Positions 1-5,184 of a stretch of DNA of 5,388 nucleotides are shown piece by piece. The notes beneath the pieces were generated by a model. That model was not told where the DNA came from. It did not search any database and saw only the letters and a list, made by a program, of their open reading frames with translations. The stretch spans positions 1 to 5,388 of the forward strand of contig JBOGWY010000025.1 of the NCBI GenBank assembly GCA_050694015.1, given 5' to 3'. Origin of the DNA: JBOGWY01 sp050694015 (GTDB lineage: Bacteria; Actinomycetota; CADDZG01; WHSQ01). How positions within the stretch are numbered: the stretch's first letter is position 1; every line of letters starts with the position of its first letter. The position numbers were made by a program, and so were the translations under genes.

Positions 1-213
1 GAGGATGACAGCGACATCGACCTCATCGTCGTGGTGAGAGAGCTCGACGATCGGCACGCATTAACCATGCAGGCGAGGAGAGCACTCAGACCGCTGGGGC
101 TGCCGTTTGATGTGCTCGTTTTCTCTCAAGCGGAACTCGAAGAGTGGGGCGAGGTCGTCGGGCACGTTCTGAACACCGCGCTCACCGAGGGCCGCGTCGC
201 GTATGCCGCCTGA
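1..213 (+). CDS. Minimal nucleotidyltransferase (MNT) domain protein, C-terminal part (5' end outside window)
   Basis: The frame is open from base 1 to the TGA at 211-213, giving 70 residues of a protein whose N-terminus, including the usual Gly-Ser of the fold, lies outside the window. Residues 4-11 (SDIDLIVV) carry the paired metal-binding aspartates of the Pol-beta-like nucleotidyltransferase fold, here D5 and D7. Residues 36-41 (FDVLVF) supply the third conserved aspartate, D37. A helical tail, with EL near 45-46 and ALTEGRVAY at 60-68, matches the end of small MNT proteins. In known MNT/HEPN pairs the MNT protein is the antitoxin; in the MntA/HepT system it AMPylates the HEPN toxin. The next gene encodes a HEPN protein and overlaps this one by 11 bases, indicating one operon and translational coupling. 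Family assignment is secure. The antitoxin role is inferred from the pairing. All catalytic residues visible in this part are intact. Confidence 0.87.
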   Translation, partial: EDDSDIDLIVVVRELDDRHALTMQARRALRPLGLPFDVLVFSQAELEEWGEVVGHVLNTALTEGRVAYAA

Positions 214-586
214 TCTCGCCGAGCAGTTCCTGACCAAGGGCGGGGAGGACGAGAGGCTTCTCGAACTCGTCGTCGATGACCAGACGGTGTCCGAGTCGAT
301 ATACGGCTTTCACGTTCAGCAAGCGATCGAGAAGTACGTCAAGGCCGTCCTCGCACGGTTCCAAGTGAAGGTTCCGAAGGTGCATGACATCGCCTACCTG
401 TTGGGACGCGCCGAGGGAGCGGGGGCGCCGTCGGTCATAGATGTCGACCGCGCCGATGGATTCACGATCTTCGCGGTGGAGGACCGTTATCCGTTCCTCT
501 CGATCGGGCTACCGGAGTCGCGGCAGGATGCCCTCGACTTCGTCGTCGAGGTCAGGACTTGGGCGGAGGGTGTGGTTCGAAGCTAG
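203..586 (+). CDS. HEPN domain protein, partner of the MNT gene (putative toxin)
   Basis: This is a complete 127-residue all-helical protein, the usual size for a stand-alone HEPN domain. The diagnostic helix is at residues 36-50, with the family pattern HxQQAxEKxxKAxL (H37, Q39-Q40, E43-K44, K47). PKVHDI follows at 58-63, and FAVEDRYP lies in the C-terminal half, as in PF05168-type HEPN proteins. Many HEPN toxins are metal-independent RNases using an R-X4-6-H motif. Here the nearest arrangement is R52 and H61, eight residues apart, so canonical RNase activity is not assured and this may be a non-catalytic HEPN variant. The ATG at 203 lies inside the last codons of the MNT gene. GAGGG at 187-191 is a loosely spaced ribosome binding site, so coupled translation is likely. 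Family confidence is high; toxin function is inferred from the pair. Confidence 0.88.
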   Translation: MPPDLAEQFLTKGGEDERLLELVVDDQTVSESIYGFHVQQAIEKYVKAVLARFQVKVPKVHDIAYLLGRAEGAGAPSVIDVDRADGFTIFAVEDRYPFLSIGLPESRQDALDFVVEVRTWAEGVVRS

Positions 587-587
587 G

Positions 588-602
588 TACGATCACGCTA
601 TG
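588..602 (+). promoter_or_regulatory. Leaderless-type -10 element and start codon
   Basis: TACGAT (588-593) fits the TANNNT -10 consensus and stands exactly six bases before an ATG at 600. This is the geometry of leaderless transcripts in actinobacteria and Deinococcus, where transcription begins at the A of the start codon. The same arrangement recurs before the flippase gene at 3641-3655, with 12 of 15 positions identical. No convincing -35 box is seen, and the element lies just after the HEPN stop codon. Confidence 0.4.
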
Positions 603-701
603 GGGACCAGGGGGCGCGTCCCGCGCTTGATGGTCGTTGTCCATTGGGCTTTCATGGTTGGTCTGCTGGGGCTGCCGCTCACCGGTGCTCTGCAAATGTG
701 A
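600..701 (+). CDS. Possible 33-residue membrane ORF resembling the first helix of a cytochrome b561-type protein (likely remnant)
   Basis: A 33-codon ORF starts at the ATG placed six bases after a TANNNT element and ends at TGA 699-701. Residues 1-9 are basic (R4, R6, R9). Residues 10-33 form one hydrophobic segment containing VVHWAFMVGLLGLPLTG. The H15-W16 pair followed by T28-G29 has the spacing seen in the first helix of cytochrome b561, FdhC and HyaC-type di-haem membrane subunits, where the histidine binds haem b. Those proteins are about 180-250 residues, so this would be only the N-terminus. None of the three frames after the stop continues as membrane protein up to 938, so a truncated gene remnant or a genuine small membrane peptide are both possible. 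A chance ORF cannot be excluded. Confidence 0.33.
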   Translation: MGTRGRVPRLMVVVHWAFMVGLLGLPLTGALQM

Positions 702-938
702 TCCACCGCCCGAATCGACGATTCTCAAGGAGACCTCCGAGACGCTAGTCCTCGCCACCACCCTGCGCGATGTCCGCACCGCCGGGGCCTGAGGTGCGCG
801 GGACGACCACGCAGCGAACGAACGCCCCGCAGCCATCTCAAGCATGTGTCGGAATTGCCCCTGATTGAACTCATCGAGCCGCACTTATCTCAAGTCCGAA
901 TTCTCGCCAAGCCCTAGCCCGCAGGAATCACGGGGTGC
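702..938. other. Intergenic stretch without a convincing gene
   Basis: No frame here shows a start with a ribosome binding site and a recognisable product. Two short open stretches end in stop codons: one ending at 792, whose last residues are TLRDVRTAGA, and one ending at 917, whose last residues are SQVRILAKP. They look moderately protein-like but lack starts and may be debris of lost genes. The octamer ATCTCAAG occurs at 835-842 and again at 887-894, and TCTCAAG also at 723-729. The promoter of the next gene presumably lies here, but I cannot place it. Confidence 0.5.
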
Positions 939-1880
939 ATGTCATATGACTTCAACGTGAGACGTTATGTCGTTTTCATAGTCGCCATGGTAGTCACGTC
1001 GGCGCTGCCACCTGCGTCGTCTCAAGCCGCGCAACAGCAGACGACGTTGATCCTGACGGGCACTCGGTCTTCGGTCGCCTTCATCAACTTGGAAGACGAG
1101 GTGTCTTTGAGGGTGGTTGGCCCGAATCGGGGCCCGCGCAATCCCAGTCCCGACATATCCGTCGACGGTCATGGAGCGTTCGTAGGAGCCGCAATTATCG
1201 AGCGGCCTTACAAACGCCTCGCCCGAACCGGCCGCTTCCTGATCGCGGGTCGGTTCAGCGGTTGTCCGGATGACCCGTGTCCATACAGACCCGTGAATGC
1301 GGTGCTGGCCCCGGGCACCGGCTCCACCAGAAAGCTCAAGCCGGGCTCGTACGCCGTATATCTCATCACTGACGGATCGCCCGTCCGGATCGAGCTGCGG
1401 TTCGACGGAGGCCCAGGCGGAATATTGTCGCCTTCGCTGCGGGCGACCGATGACGTTGACGTGAAGTTTCCGGAAACCCGGATGTCCGTTTTCTCGGGAC
1501 CGTCGGCGTGGTCCGCCGGGAGTACCTATAGAGGTGGTCAGATCGGGCTCGCGCTTTCAATGCTTCTCGTCCATGCCAAAGAGCCATTGCGTTCGGGGCG
1601 ATTCGGCATCTGTGGCTACAACAGCGCTCCGCCAGAGCACGCTGCCTACGGTCCCCATTGTTCCGCCGCAACCGCCGCCGCCGGATCCGGGTGGCAGGGG
1701 GAAATATCATCGAGCGGCAATACGTTCGGGCGGATCTTTGGGTTCAGTTATCACGAGCAGTCCGCCGTGCCGAATCTCGACGGGACCCGCGGGCTGGGGT
1801 TCTGGATCGAGTCTCCGCAGTTGATCGAGCATGCAGCGGCGGCGGCGTTCTTTCTAGACCTGTCCGCGATTGCTGAGTAG
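939..1880 (+). CDS. Exported protein of unknown function, 313 residues
   Basis: I do not recognise the family. The N-terminus is a Sec-type signal peptide: R8-R9, a hydrophobic core at about 10-22, and a probable signal peptidase I site after SQA (residue 30). The mature part looks rich in beta strands. Residues 134-154, with LKPGSYAVYL followed by DGSPVRIELRF, resemble an immunoglobulin-like or jelly-roll strand pair. Four cysteines, C109/C114 and C225/C241, are arranged as two pairs, fitting disulfides in an extracellular protein. The C-terminus carries a run of alanines (299-303) and a hydrophobic FFLDL but no sorting signal or anchor. CAGGAA at 922-927, about 11 bases before the ATG, is a weak ribosome binding site. 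A GTG at 957 just before the arginine pair is an alternative start. The gene uses AGA, TTG and other less G/C-ending codons more than the flippase does. Confidence 0.72.
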   Translation: MSYDFNVRRYVVFIVAMVVTSALPPASSQAAQQQTTLILTGTRSSVAFINLEDEVSLRVVGPNRGPRNPSPDISVDGHGAFVGAAIIERPYKRLARTGRFLIAGRFSGCPDDPCPYRPVNAVLAPGTGSTRKLKPGSYAVYLITDGSPVRIELRFDGGPGGILSPSLRATDDVDVKFPETRMSVFSGPSAWSAGSTYRGGQIGLALSMLLVHAKEPLRSGRFGICGYNSAPPEHAAYGPHCSAATAAAGSGWQGEISSSGNTFGRIFGFSYHEQSAVPNLDGTRGLGFWIESPQLIEHAAAAAFFLDLSAIAE

Positions 1881-1918
1881 TCAAAGACAGCCGAACCGTC
1901 ACTAGGCCCTTTGAGCTA
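1878..1918 (+). repeat. Inverted repeat over the stop codon of the exported protein gene
   Basis: TAGTCAAAG at 1878-1886 can pair with CTTTGAGCTA at 1909-1918, giving nine base pairs with one bulged base and a 22-base loop. It starts on the TAG stop codon. There is no T-run after it, so it is not a standard intrinsic terminator. It might act as a weak stem protecting the 3' end or separating the two exported-protein genes. A chance repeat is possible. Confidence 0.25.
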
Positions 1919-1922
1919 CGCG

Positions 1923-1930
1923 TTAATTAA
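1923..1930 (+). promoter_or_regulatory. Possible -10 region upstream of the small exported protein
   Basis: TTAATTAA is the most A/T-rich stretch in the neighbourhood and contains TTAATT and TAATTA, close to the -10 consensus. Transcription from it would begin near 1935, giving a leader of about 100 bases before the TTG start at 2038. No matching -35 box is evident. Confidence 0.3.
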
Positions 1931-1935
1931 CTCAG

Positions 1936-2037
1936 ATGGGTCATTGGTATCGGCCAAACTACGTAGGAAAACTCATCGCACGAAACACCGGCGCCGGGAA
2001 ACCAACCTTGCTTGATCCCAAAAAAGGGGGGAAGCAG
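1936..2037 (+). promoter_or_regulatory. Candidate structured 5' leader that could mask the ribosome binding site
   Basis: By eye the leader closes on itself. GGGTCA (1938-1943) pairs with TGATCCC (2013-2019, one bulge), TTGGT (1944-1948) with ACCAA (2001-2005), and CGGC (1951-1954) with GCCG (1993-1996). The apical part holds the self-complementary CTACGTAG and a purine-rich GGAAAA. The CCC at 2017-2019 can alternatively pair across AAAAAA with the G-run at 2026-2031, which is the ribosome binding site of the TTG start. This mutually exclusive pairing is what a translational riboswitch or thermosensor would use. Parts such as CGCACGAAACACCGGC faintly recall the c-di-GMP-I (GEMM) core, but the conserved elements do not line up well. 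The same bases are also an open frame from ATG 1936, so the region could instead be coding. Confidence 0.33.
2026..2032 (+). promoter_or_regulatory. Ribosome binding site deciding the TTG start at 2038
   Basis: A run of six G followed by A stands five bases before TTG 2038, directly after a run of A. Starting here places the signal peptide at the very N-terminus. Starting at ATG 1936 would put 34 polar residues before it and has no ribosome binding site. Confidence 0.55.
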
Positions 2038-2430
2038 TTGCGTCGCTTGAGTGTACTTGCTATCGCGTTCTTGCTTATCGTTATACCCATTCTTCCGGCA
2101 AACGCCGCGTTTCTCGAAATCTGCAGCGCGTTCGCCAGCCCGCCCGTGGTTTCGTCCGATCAGACAACCGTTCGAGGCGGTGGATTCGGAACCTGTAGCG
2201 CGAACGGAGATGTCACCGTAGTTGTCTGTCTTGACTACAACGGGTCTGCCATCGCCACGTCATGCAGGACCTACGAAGGCGTTGGAGACGCGGGCGGAAT
2301 CAGCGGTCCTGCCCCGTGTGCTCCCGGCGTTTGGCAGACTTGGGTCACCATCGTTGGGGACGACGGTGATGTCCCAGATACCGCCCACAGTAATCCGACC
2401 CTAGCCACGTGTCTGCCGCGGGCCGGATAG
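2038..2430 (+). CDS. Small cysteine-rich exported protein of unknown function, 130 residues
   Basis: I do not recognise the family. With the TTG start the protein opens with R2-R3, a strongly hydrophobic core at about 4-19 and a signal peptidase I site after ANA (residue 23). The mature form is about 107 residues and contains six cysteines (C29, C53, C64, C76, C94, C125), enough for three disulfides. It has a TVRGGGFGTC segment (44-53), alternating hydrophobic strands (VTVVVCLDY, 59-67) and a W99/W102 pair, suggesting a small disulfide-locked beta-sandwich. The frame is open back to ATG 1936, which would add 34 residues before the signal peptide. I prefer TTG 2038 because of the G-rich ribosome binding site and the usual signal-peptide layout. 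The preceding gene also encodes an exported protein, but the 157-base gap and the separate leader suggest independent control. A strong terminator follows. Confidence 0.72.
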   Translation: MRRLSVLAIAFLLIVIPILPANAAFLEICSAFASPPVVSSDQTTVRGGGFGTCSANGDVTVVVCLDYNGSAIATSCRTYEGVGDAGGISGPAPCAPGVWQTWVTIVGDDGDVPDTAHSNPTLATCLPRAG

Positions 2431-2453
2431 CGACCGACCGCTAGAAGCCAACG

Positions 2454-2488
2454 AAAATGGGCCTCCGGATGTTCGGAGGCCCATTTTT
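2454..2488 (+). terminator. Strong intrinsic terminator, potentially bidirectional
   Basis: Bases 2454-2467 (AAAATGGGCCTCCG) and 2474-2487 are perfect reverse complements, forming a 14-bp stem around the six-base loop GATGTT, followed by a T-run. It begins 23 bases after the stop of the small exported protein. The symmetric A-run and T-run mean it can also stop transcripts arriving from the convergent protease gene on the - strand. Confidence 0.93.
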
Positions 2489-2712
2489 CAATGCAGGTCG
2501 GGGCCGACGTGGGTGAGCTGAATCTCGACGGTCTGTTGCTTATTGTCGGAGTCGTCCGGTTGGTTGGAAGCTTCTCTTGACCTTCGTGGGTCCGCACGCG
2601 GGCGCATCCGGGTCCGGGCCATCTTCGGCGGTGTGCGGGGGAGACGATGGAGATCCACGGATCGATCACGGGTCGCCGCGTTTCAGTGGAGGTTCCGGGA
2701 GGGACACTTAGC
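2489..2712. other. Convergent intergenic region without a supported gene
   Basis: This is the spacer between the terminator and the protease stop codon. It holds a 29-codon ORF (2491-2580) with no ribosome binding site. It also holds an ATG at 2647 preceded by GGGGGAG, whose frame runs antisense through the protease gene. GGGTCCG is repeated at 2588-2594 and 2610-2616. I see no RNA gene or mobile-element end. Confidence 0.5.
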
Positions 2713-3537
2713 TCAGGGCAACAGTCCCGCCTCGAACGCCTCCGTCCCCAGCGCGAGCTGCAAACCGCTGATGCCCGAGTGCGTCACCGCGTAGTCGAAC
2801 TCGTGCGCGAGGTCGCCGACCCCGTTCGACGCGGGGAACGGTGCCAGCGCGACCGTGCTCAACGTGCCCAGAGCGGCGCCGTCCGCGGAGAGGAACGCGG
2901 AACCCGAGTCACCGGGGATGCCCGGGGTCGCCGTGTAGACGTCGTGGGTCCATCCGTCCGCGGCCTGCCCGAGGCTGTAGCCCTCTTTGGGACTCAATGT
3001 GGAGACCCCGAAGCGCAGCGACGAGTTCCCGTACGAGTACACCTTGTCACCGAGACTCGACGTCGCGCCGACGCTCGTGGGACCGCCCCAGAACGGAACG
3101 GACGGATTGACGACGTCGTAATCGATCGGGTTCAACTTCACGAGCGCGAAGTCGTTGTAGTCGCATGTGTTCTCGTCGCTCTCGTTGACGTTCGGGTCCT
3201 GCATCGTGAGCCACGACGAATAGACGAGCTCGCCGGGCATATCGGCTCCGTCGACCGAGACGGGGGTGCCGAGCGGCAGGCTTCCGGAGTCGCAGCCGTT
3301 CGTCTCGGTGGCGCCGCCGGTGCCGGCGCAGTGCGCCGACTGGCCGATATAGACGTCGTTGTTGGCGTCGAAGAAGACGAAGTTGGCGGTGCACTGGGCC
3401 CCCTCGGTCACGGTCTGCACGCCGGGGTGGACCGTCGCGACGTCGGCGGCCGCCCACGTCGGTTCGGCCGAAGCCGGCTGCGGGATGAAGAGCGTGGCGG
3501 TGAGCGCCACAACCAGCAATACGATCCGTGACCGCAT
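2713..3537 (-). CDS. Secreted trypsin-like (S1 family) serine protease
   Basis: This 274-residue protein has a Sec signal peptide (R2, R4, core about 5-18, cleavage after ASA at residue 24) and a chymotrypsin-fold catalytic domain. The triad is visible and intact: H69 in GQSAHC, D129 in YNDFALVKL and S211 in PGDSGSAF. C49 and C70 sit where the histidine-loop disulfide is expected, and C82/C125 may form a second one. The mature start is short, with only about 20-25 residues before the first strand and little room for a long pro-domain. There is no C-terminal anchor, PDZ or repeat domain, so it is probably released into the medium. It should cleave peptide bonds in extracellular proteins; specificity cannot be read from the sequence. 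AGGGAGGG five bases before the ATG is a strong ribosome binding site. It is divergent from the flippase gene and shares a compact control region with it. The substrate and any link with the neighbouring exported proteins are unknown. Confidence 0.9.
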   Translation of the reverse strand: MRSRIVLLVVALTATLFIPQPASAEPTWAAADVATVHPGVQTVTEGAQCTANFVFFDANNDVYIGQSAHCAGTGGATETNGCDSGSLPLGTPVSVDGADMPGELVYSSWLTMQDPNVNESDENTCDYNDFALVKLNPIDYDVVNPSVPFWGGPTSVGATSSLGDKVYSYGNSSLRFGVSTLSPKEGYSLGQAADGWTHDVYTATPGIPGDSGSAFLSADGAALGTLSTVALAPFPASNGVGDLAHEFDYAVTHSGISGLQLALGTEAFEAGLLP

Positions 3538-3542
3538 CGGAA

Positions 3543-3550
3543 CCCTCCCT
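3543..3550 (-). promoter_or_regulatory. Strong ribosome binding site of the protease gene
   Basis: On the - strand the sequence reads AGGGAGGG, then TTCCG, then ATG. The purine run at five-base spacing fixes the protease start at 3537. It contrasts with the opposite, flippase side of this region, which has no such site. Confidence 0.75.
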
Positions 3551-3562
3551 TACTGGACGAAT

Positions 3563-3629
3563 GGGTAAGAACCGTTCCTAACCCACCTCTTCCCCTATTT
3601 GGACCAGTTCAAGCACGAACGGTTCAAGC
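3563..3629. promoter_or_regulatory. Candidate operator pair in the divergent protease/flippase promoter region
   Basis: GAACCGTTC (3569-3577) and GAACGGTTC (3617-3625) are each palindromic around one central base and are exact reverse complements of each other. Their centres are 48 bases apart. The first lies within a wider imperfect palindrome, GGGT to ACCC at 3563-3584, about 32-40 bases upstream of the protease ATG. The second covers the expected -35 position of the flippase promoter. GTTCAAGC is also directly repeated at 3607-3614 and 3622-3629. Dimeric repressors bind such sites, but GAAC-N1-GTTC does not have the four-base gap of the actinobacterial/Bacillus LexA box. No regulator gene is visible in the window. 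Confidence 0.4.
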
Positions 3630-3640
3630 CCGTACGTGAG

Positions 3641-3655
3641 TACCCTCCCGCTATG
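3641..3655 (+). promoter_or_regulatory. Leaderless -10 element and start codon of the flippase gene
   Basis: TACCCT (3641-3646) matches TANNNT and is followed by six bases (CCCGCT) and ATG at 3653, so the transcript probably starts at the A of the start codon. No ribosome binding site precedes this ATG, which agrees with leaderless translation. It resembles the element at 588-602 closely. Confidence 0.5.
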
Positions 3656-5176
3656 CCCGAGACCTCGGCCCCCGGCGGCAACCAGCGCTCCGACTATCTG
3701 AGCATCCTGTCCGGCACCTCCCAGAACGTCGTGGGCATCGTGATCGCGGCCGTGGCGACCCTGGCCGCCCAGGTGCTGATGACGCGGACGCTGGGACCGG
3801 AGGGCTTCGGCGCCGTCACCGTCCTCACGCAAGCGGCGTTCGTGGGGTCGTTCCTGACCCGTTCGGGGATGGACATGGCCGTGCTACGGGACGTCGCCGT
3901 CGAGGCAGGTGTTGGGCGATGGGCGTACATCCGAACCCCCGTCGCGCGAGCGGTCGCGATCGCCGCGGCGGTGAGCGCGCTCGTCGCACTGATCGTCTTC
4001 GTCGGCCGCGACGCGGTCGCGGACCTGTTCTCGCTCGATCCTTCGCTGCGGGAGTACGCGGTCGAGGCGGCTGCGCTTGGACTGCCTTTCCTCGCGCTTG
4101 CCAACGTGTGGTTGTCGGCGACACGCGGGTTGAAGATCATGCGCTACACGCTCTACGTCTTCTGGGCGGGGCAGCCGGTCGTGTGGGTGCTCTTGATGCT
4201 TGCCGGCTGGCAGATCTCCGAGACCCCATGGATGAGCGTCCTGGCCTACTCGGTGTCGTGGCTGTGGGCCGCGATCGCCGCGGGCTACTTCTGGCATCGC
4301 GAGAGCCGCGGATGGGACGCCGTGGCGATGGAAGAGGGCGCGATGTCGCGCCTGTTCCGATACGCGGGGCCGCGCGCGCCGGCGGCACTGTTCTCACAAC
4401 TGTTGTTCTGGACGGATCTCTTCGTATTGACGCGTTACGCGACCGGTACCGAGGTTGGCGTCTATTCGGCGGCGCTGCGGGCCGGTCAGGTGATCGTGCT
4501 GTTCCTCACGTCGGTGAGTCTGATGTTCAGTCCGTTCGTCGCCGACCTGCACAACCGCGGCGAGCGCGACCGCCTCGACAAACTGTTCAAGTCGCTGACG
4601 CGCTGGACCCTCGCGGCCACGATGCCGCTGTTCCTCGTGCTCCTCGTCGTACCCGGCCCCGCGCTGCGGATCTTCGGCGCCGAGTTCGCCGGGGGGCAGG
4701 CGGCACTGCTGATCATCCTCGCGGGACAGTTCATCAACATCGCCACGGGCAGCGTCGGGTTCGTCCTCATCATGGTGGGCCGGACGGGATGGGACCTCGT
4801 CGTCTACGGCGCGTCGCTGGTCCTCAACATCGGGCTCGCGGTGTGGCTGTGCCCCCGCTATGGGATGGAGGGAGCCGCGATCGCGAACTCGGTGACCTTC
4901 GCGCTCTCGAAGTGGGCGCGGCTCGCGTTCGTGAAGCGCTTCGTCGACATCCAGCCCTACGACCGGTCTTACGGGCGTCTTCTCGCACCCTCGCTGGCGG
5001 CCCTGGGAGTCATGTGGATCGTCCATCTCACCGTCGGCGGCAGCTGGCCGGTCGATCTCGCGGCCACGGCCGCGGCCGGAACGATCGTCTATCTGGGGGT
5101 CTATCTCGTGGCCGGGCTCACTCCGGCGGAGAAAGACGGCGTCAAGGGCGTCCTAGGGAACCTTCGGGCTCGATAA
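3653..5176 (+). CDS. Wzx/MATE-type oligosaccharide flippase (polysaccharide biosynthesis protein)
   Basis: From the ATG at 3653 the protein has 507 residues, the normal length for this family. Hydropathy by eye gives about 12-14 membrane segments from residue 22 to 488, arranged as two halves around a cytoplasmic loop near 217-237. The N-terminal signature, a long first helix followed by RTLGPEGFGAVTV (45-57), is typical of MOP-superfamily exporters that flip undecaprenyl-linked sugars across the cytoplasmic membrane for surface polysaccharide or glycoprotein assembly. GVYSAALRAGQV (269-280) is the matching second-half motif. An in-frame TTG at 3599 would add 18 residues, but the TANNNT element lies inside that extension and neither start has a ribosome binding site, so I chose ATG 3653. 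No glycosyltransferase or polymerase gene is nearby, so its glycan is unknown. The downstream helicase begins eight bases after the stop. Confidence 0.88.
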   Translation: MPETSAPGGNQRSDYLSILSGTSQNVVGIVIAAVATLAAQVLMTRTLGPEGFGAVTVLTQAAFVGSFLTRSGMDMAVLRDVAVEAGVGRWAYIRTPVARAVAIAAAVSALVALIVFVGRDAVADLFSLDPSLREYAVEAAALGLPFLALANVWLSATRGLKIMRYTLYVFWAGQPVVWVLLMLAGWQISETPWMSVLAYSVSWLWAAIAAGYFWHRESRGWDAVAMEEGAMSRLFRYAGPRAPAALFSQLLFWTDLFVLTRYATGTEVGVYSAALRAGQVIVLFLTSVSLMFSPFVADLHNRGERDRLDKLFKSLTRWTLAATMPLFLVLLVVPGPALRIFGAEFAGGQAALLIILAGQFINIATGSVGFVLIMVGRTGWDLVVYGASLVLNIGLAVWLCPRYGMEGAAIANSVTFALSKWARLAFVKRFVDIQPYDRSYGRLLAPSLAALGVMWIVHLTVGGSWPVDLAATAAAGTIVYLGVYLVAGLTPAEKDGVKGVLGNLRAR

Positions 5177-5177
5177 T
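5172..5177 (+). promoter_or_regulatory. Possible -10 element for the helicase gene, overlapping the flippase stop
   Basis: GATAAT matches five of six bases of TATAAT, includes the TAA stop of the flippase and ends seven bases before the helicase ATG. A leaderless or near-leaderless transcript for the helicase is conceivable. The AAGG abutting the ATG is too close to serve as a normal ribosome binding site. Confidence 0.28.
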
Positions 5178-5184
5178 CACAAGG

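Noticed and set aside
848..865. TGTCGGAATTGCCCCTGA, reminiscent of an insertion-sequence end
   Set aside because: No inverted partner, target duplication or transposase is found in the window.
552..884. 110-codon - strand ORF across the HEPN end and the following spacer
   Set aside because: It has no ribosome binding site, its product is low-complexity, and it overlaps the supported HEPN gene.
1988..1997. Perfect palindrome CCGGCGCCGG as an operator or origin site
   Set aside because: A single short GC palindrome is common in such DNA, and it fits better as part of the proposed leader fold.
1936..2037. Definite c-di-GMP-I (GEMM) riboswitch call
   Set aside because: Only fragments of the core resemble the consensus. 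The second helix and the closing strand cannot be aligned, so it is kept only as an unclassified structured leader.
2491..2580. 29-codon hydrophobic ORF directly after the terminator
   Set aside because: It has no ribosome binding site or promoter, starts in the terminator T-run flank, and is too short to assess.
2701..2725. tRNA-like D-arm sequence (TTAGCTCAG after GGGACAC)
   Set aside because: No anticodon arm, T-arm (GGTTCGA) or pairing acceptor strand follows at the right distance, and the segment enters the protease coding region.
2647..3531. A 294-codon + strand ORF with a G-rich sequence before its ATG
   Set aside because: From 2713 on it is antisense to the protease gene. Its arginine-rich, low-complexity product is typical of the complement of a GC-rich gene, while the opposite strand has a signal peptide and an intact catalytic triad.
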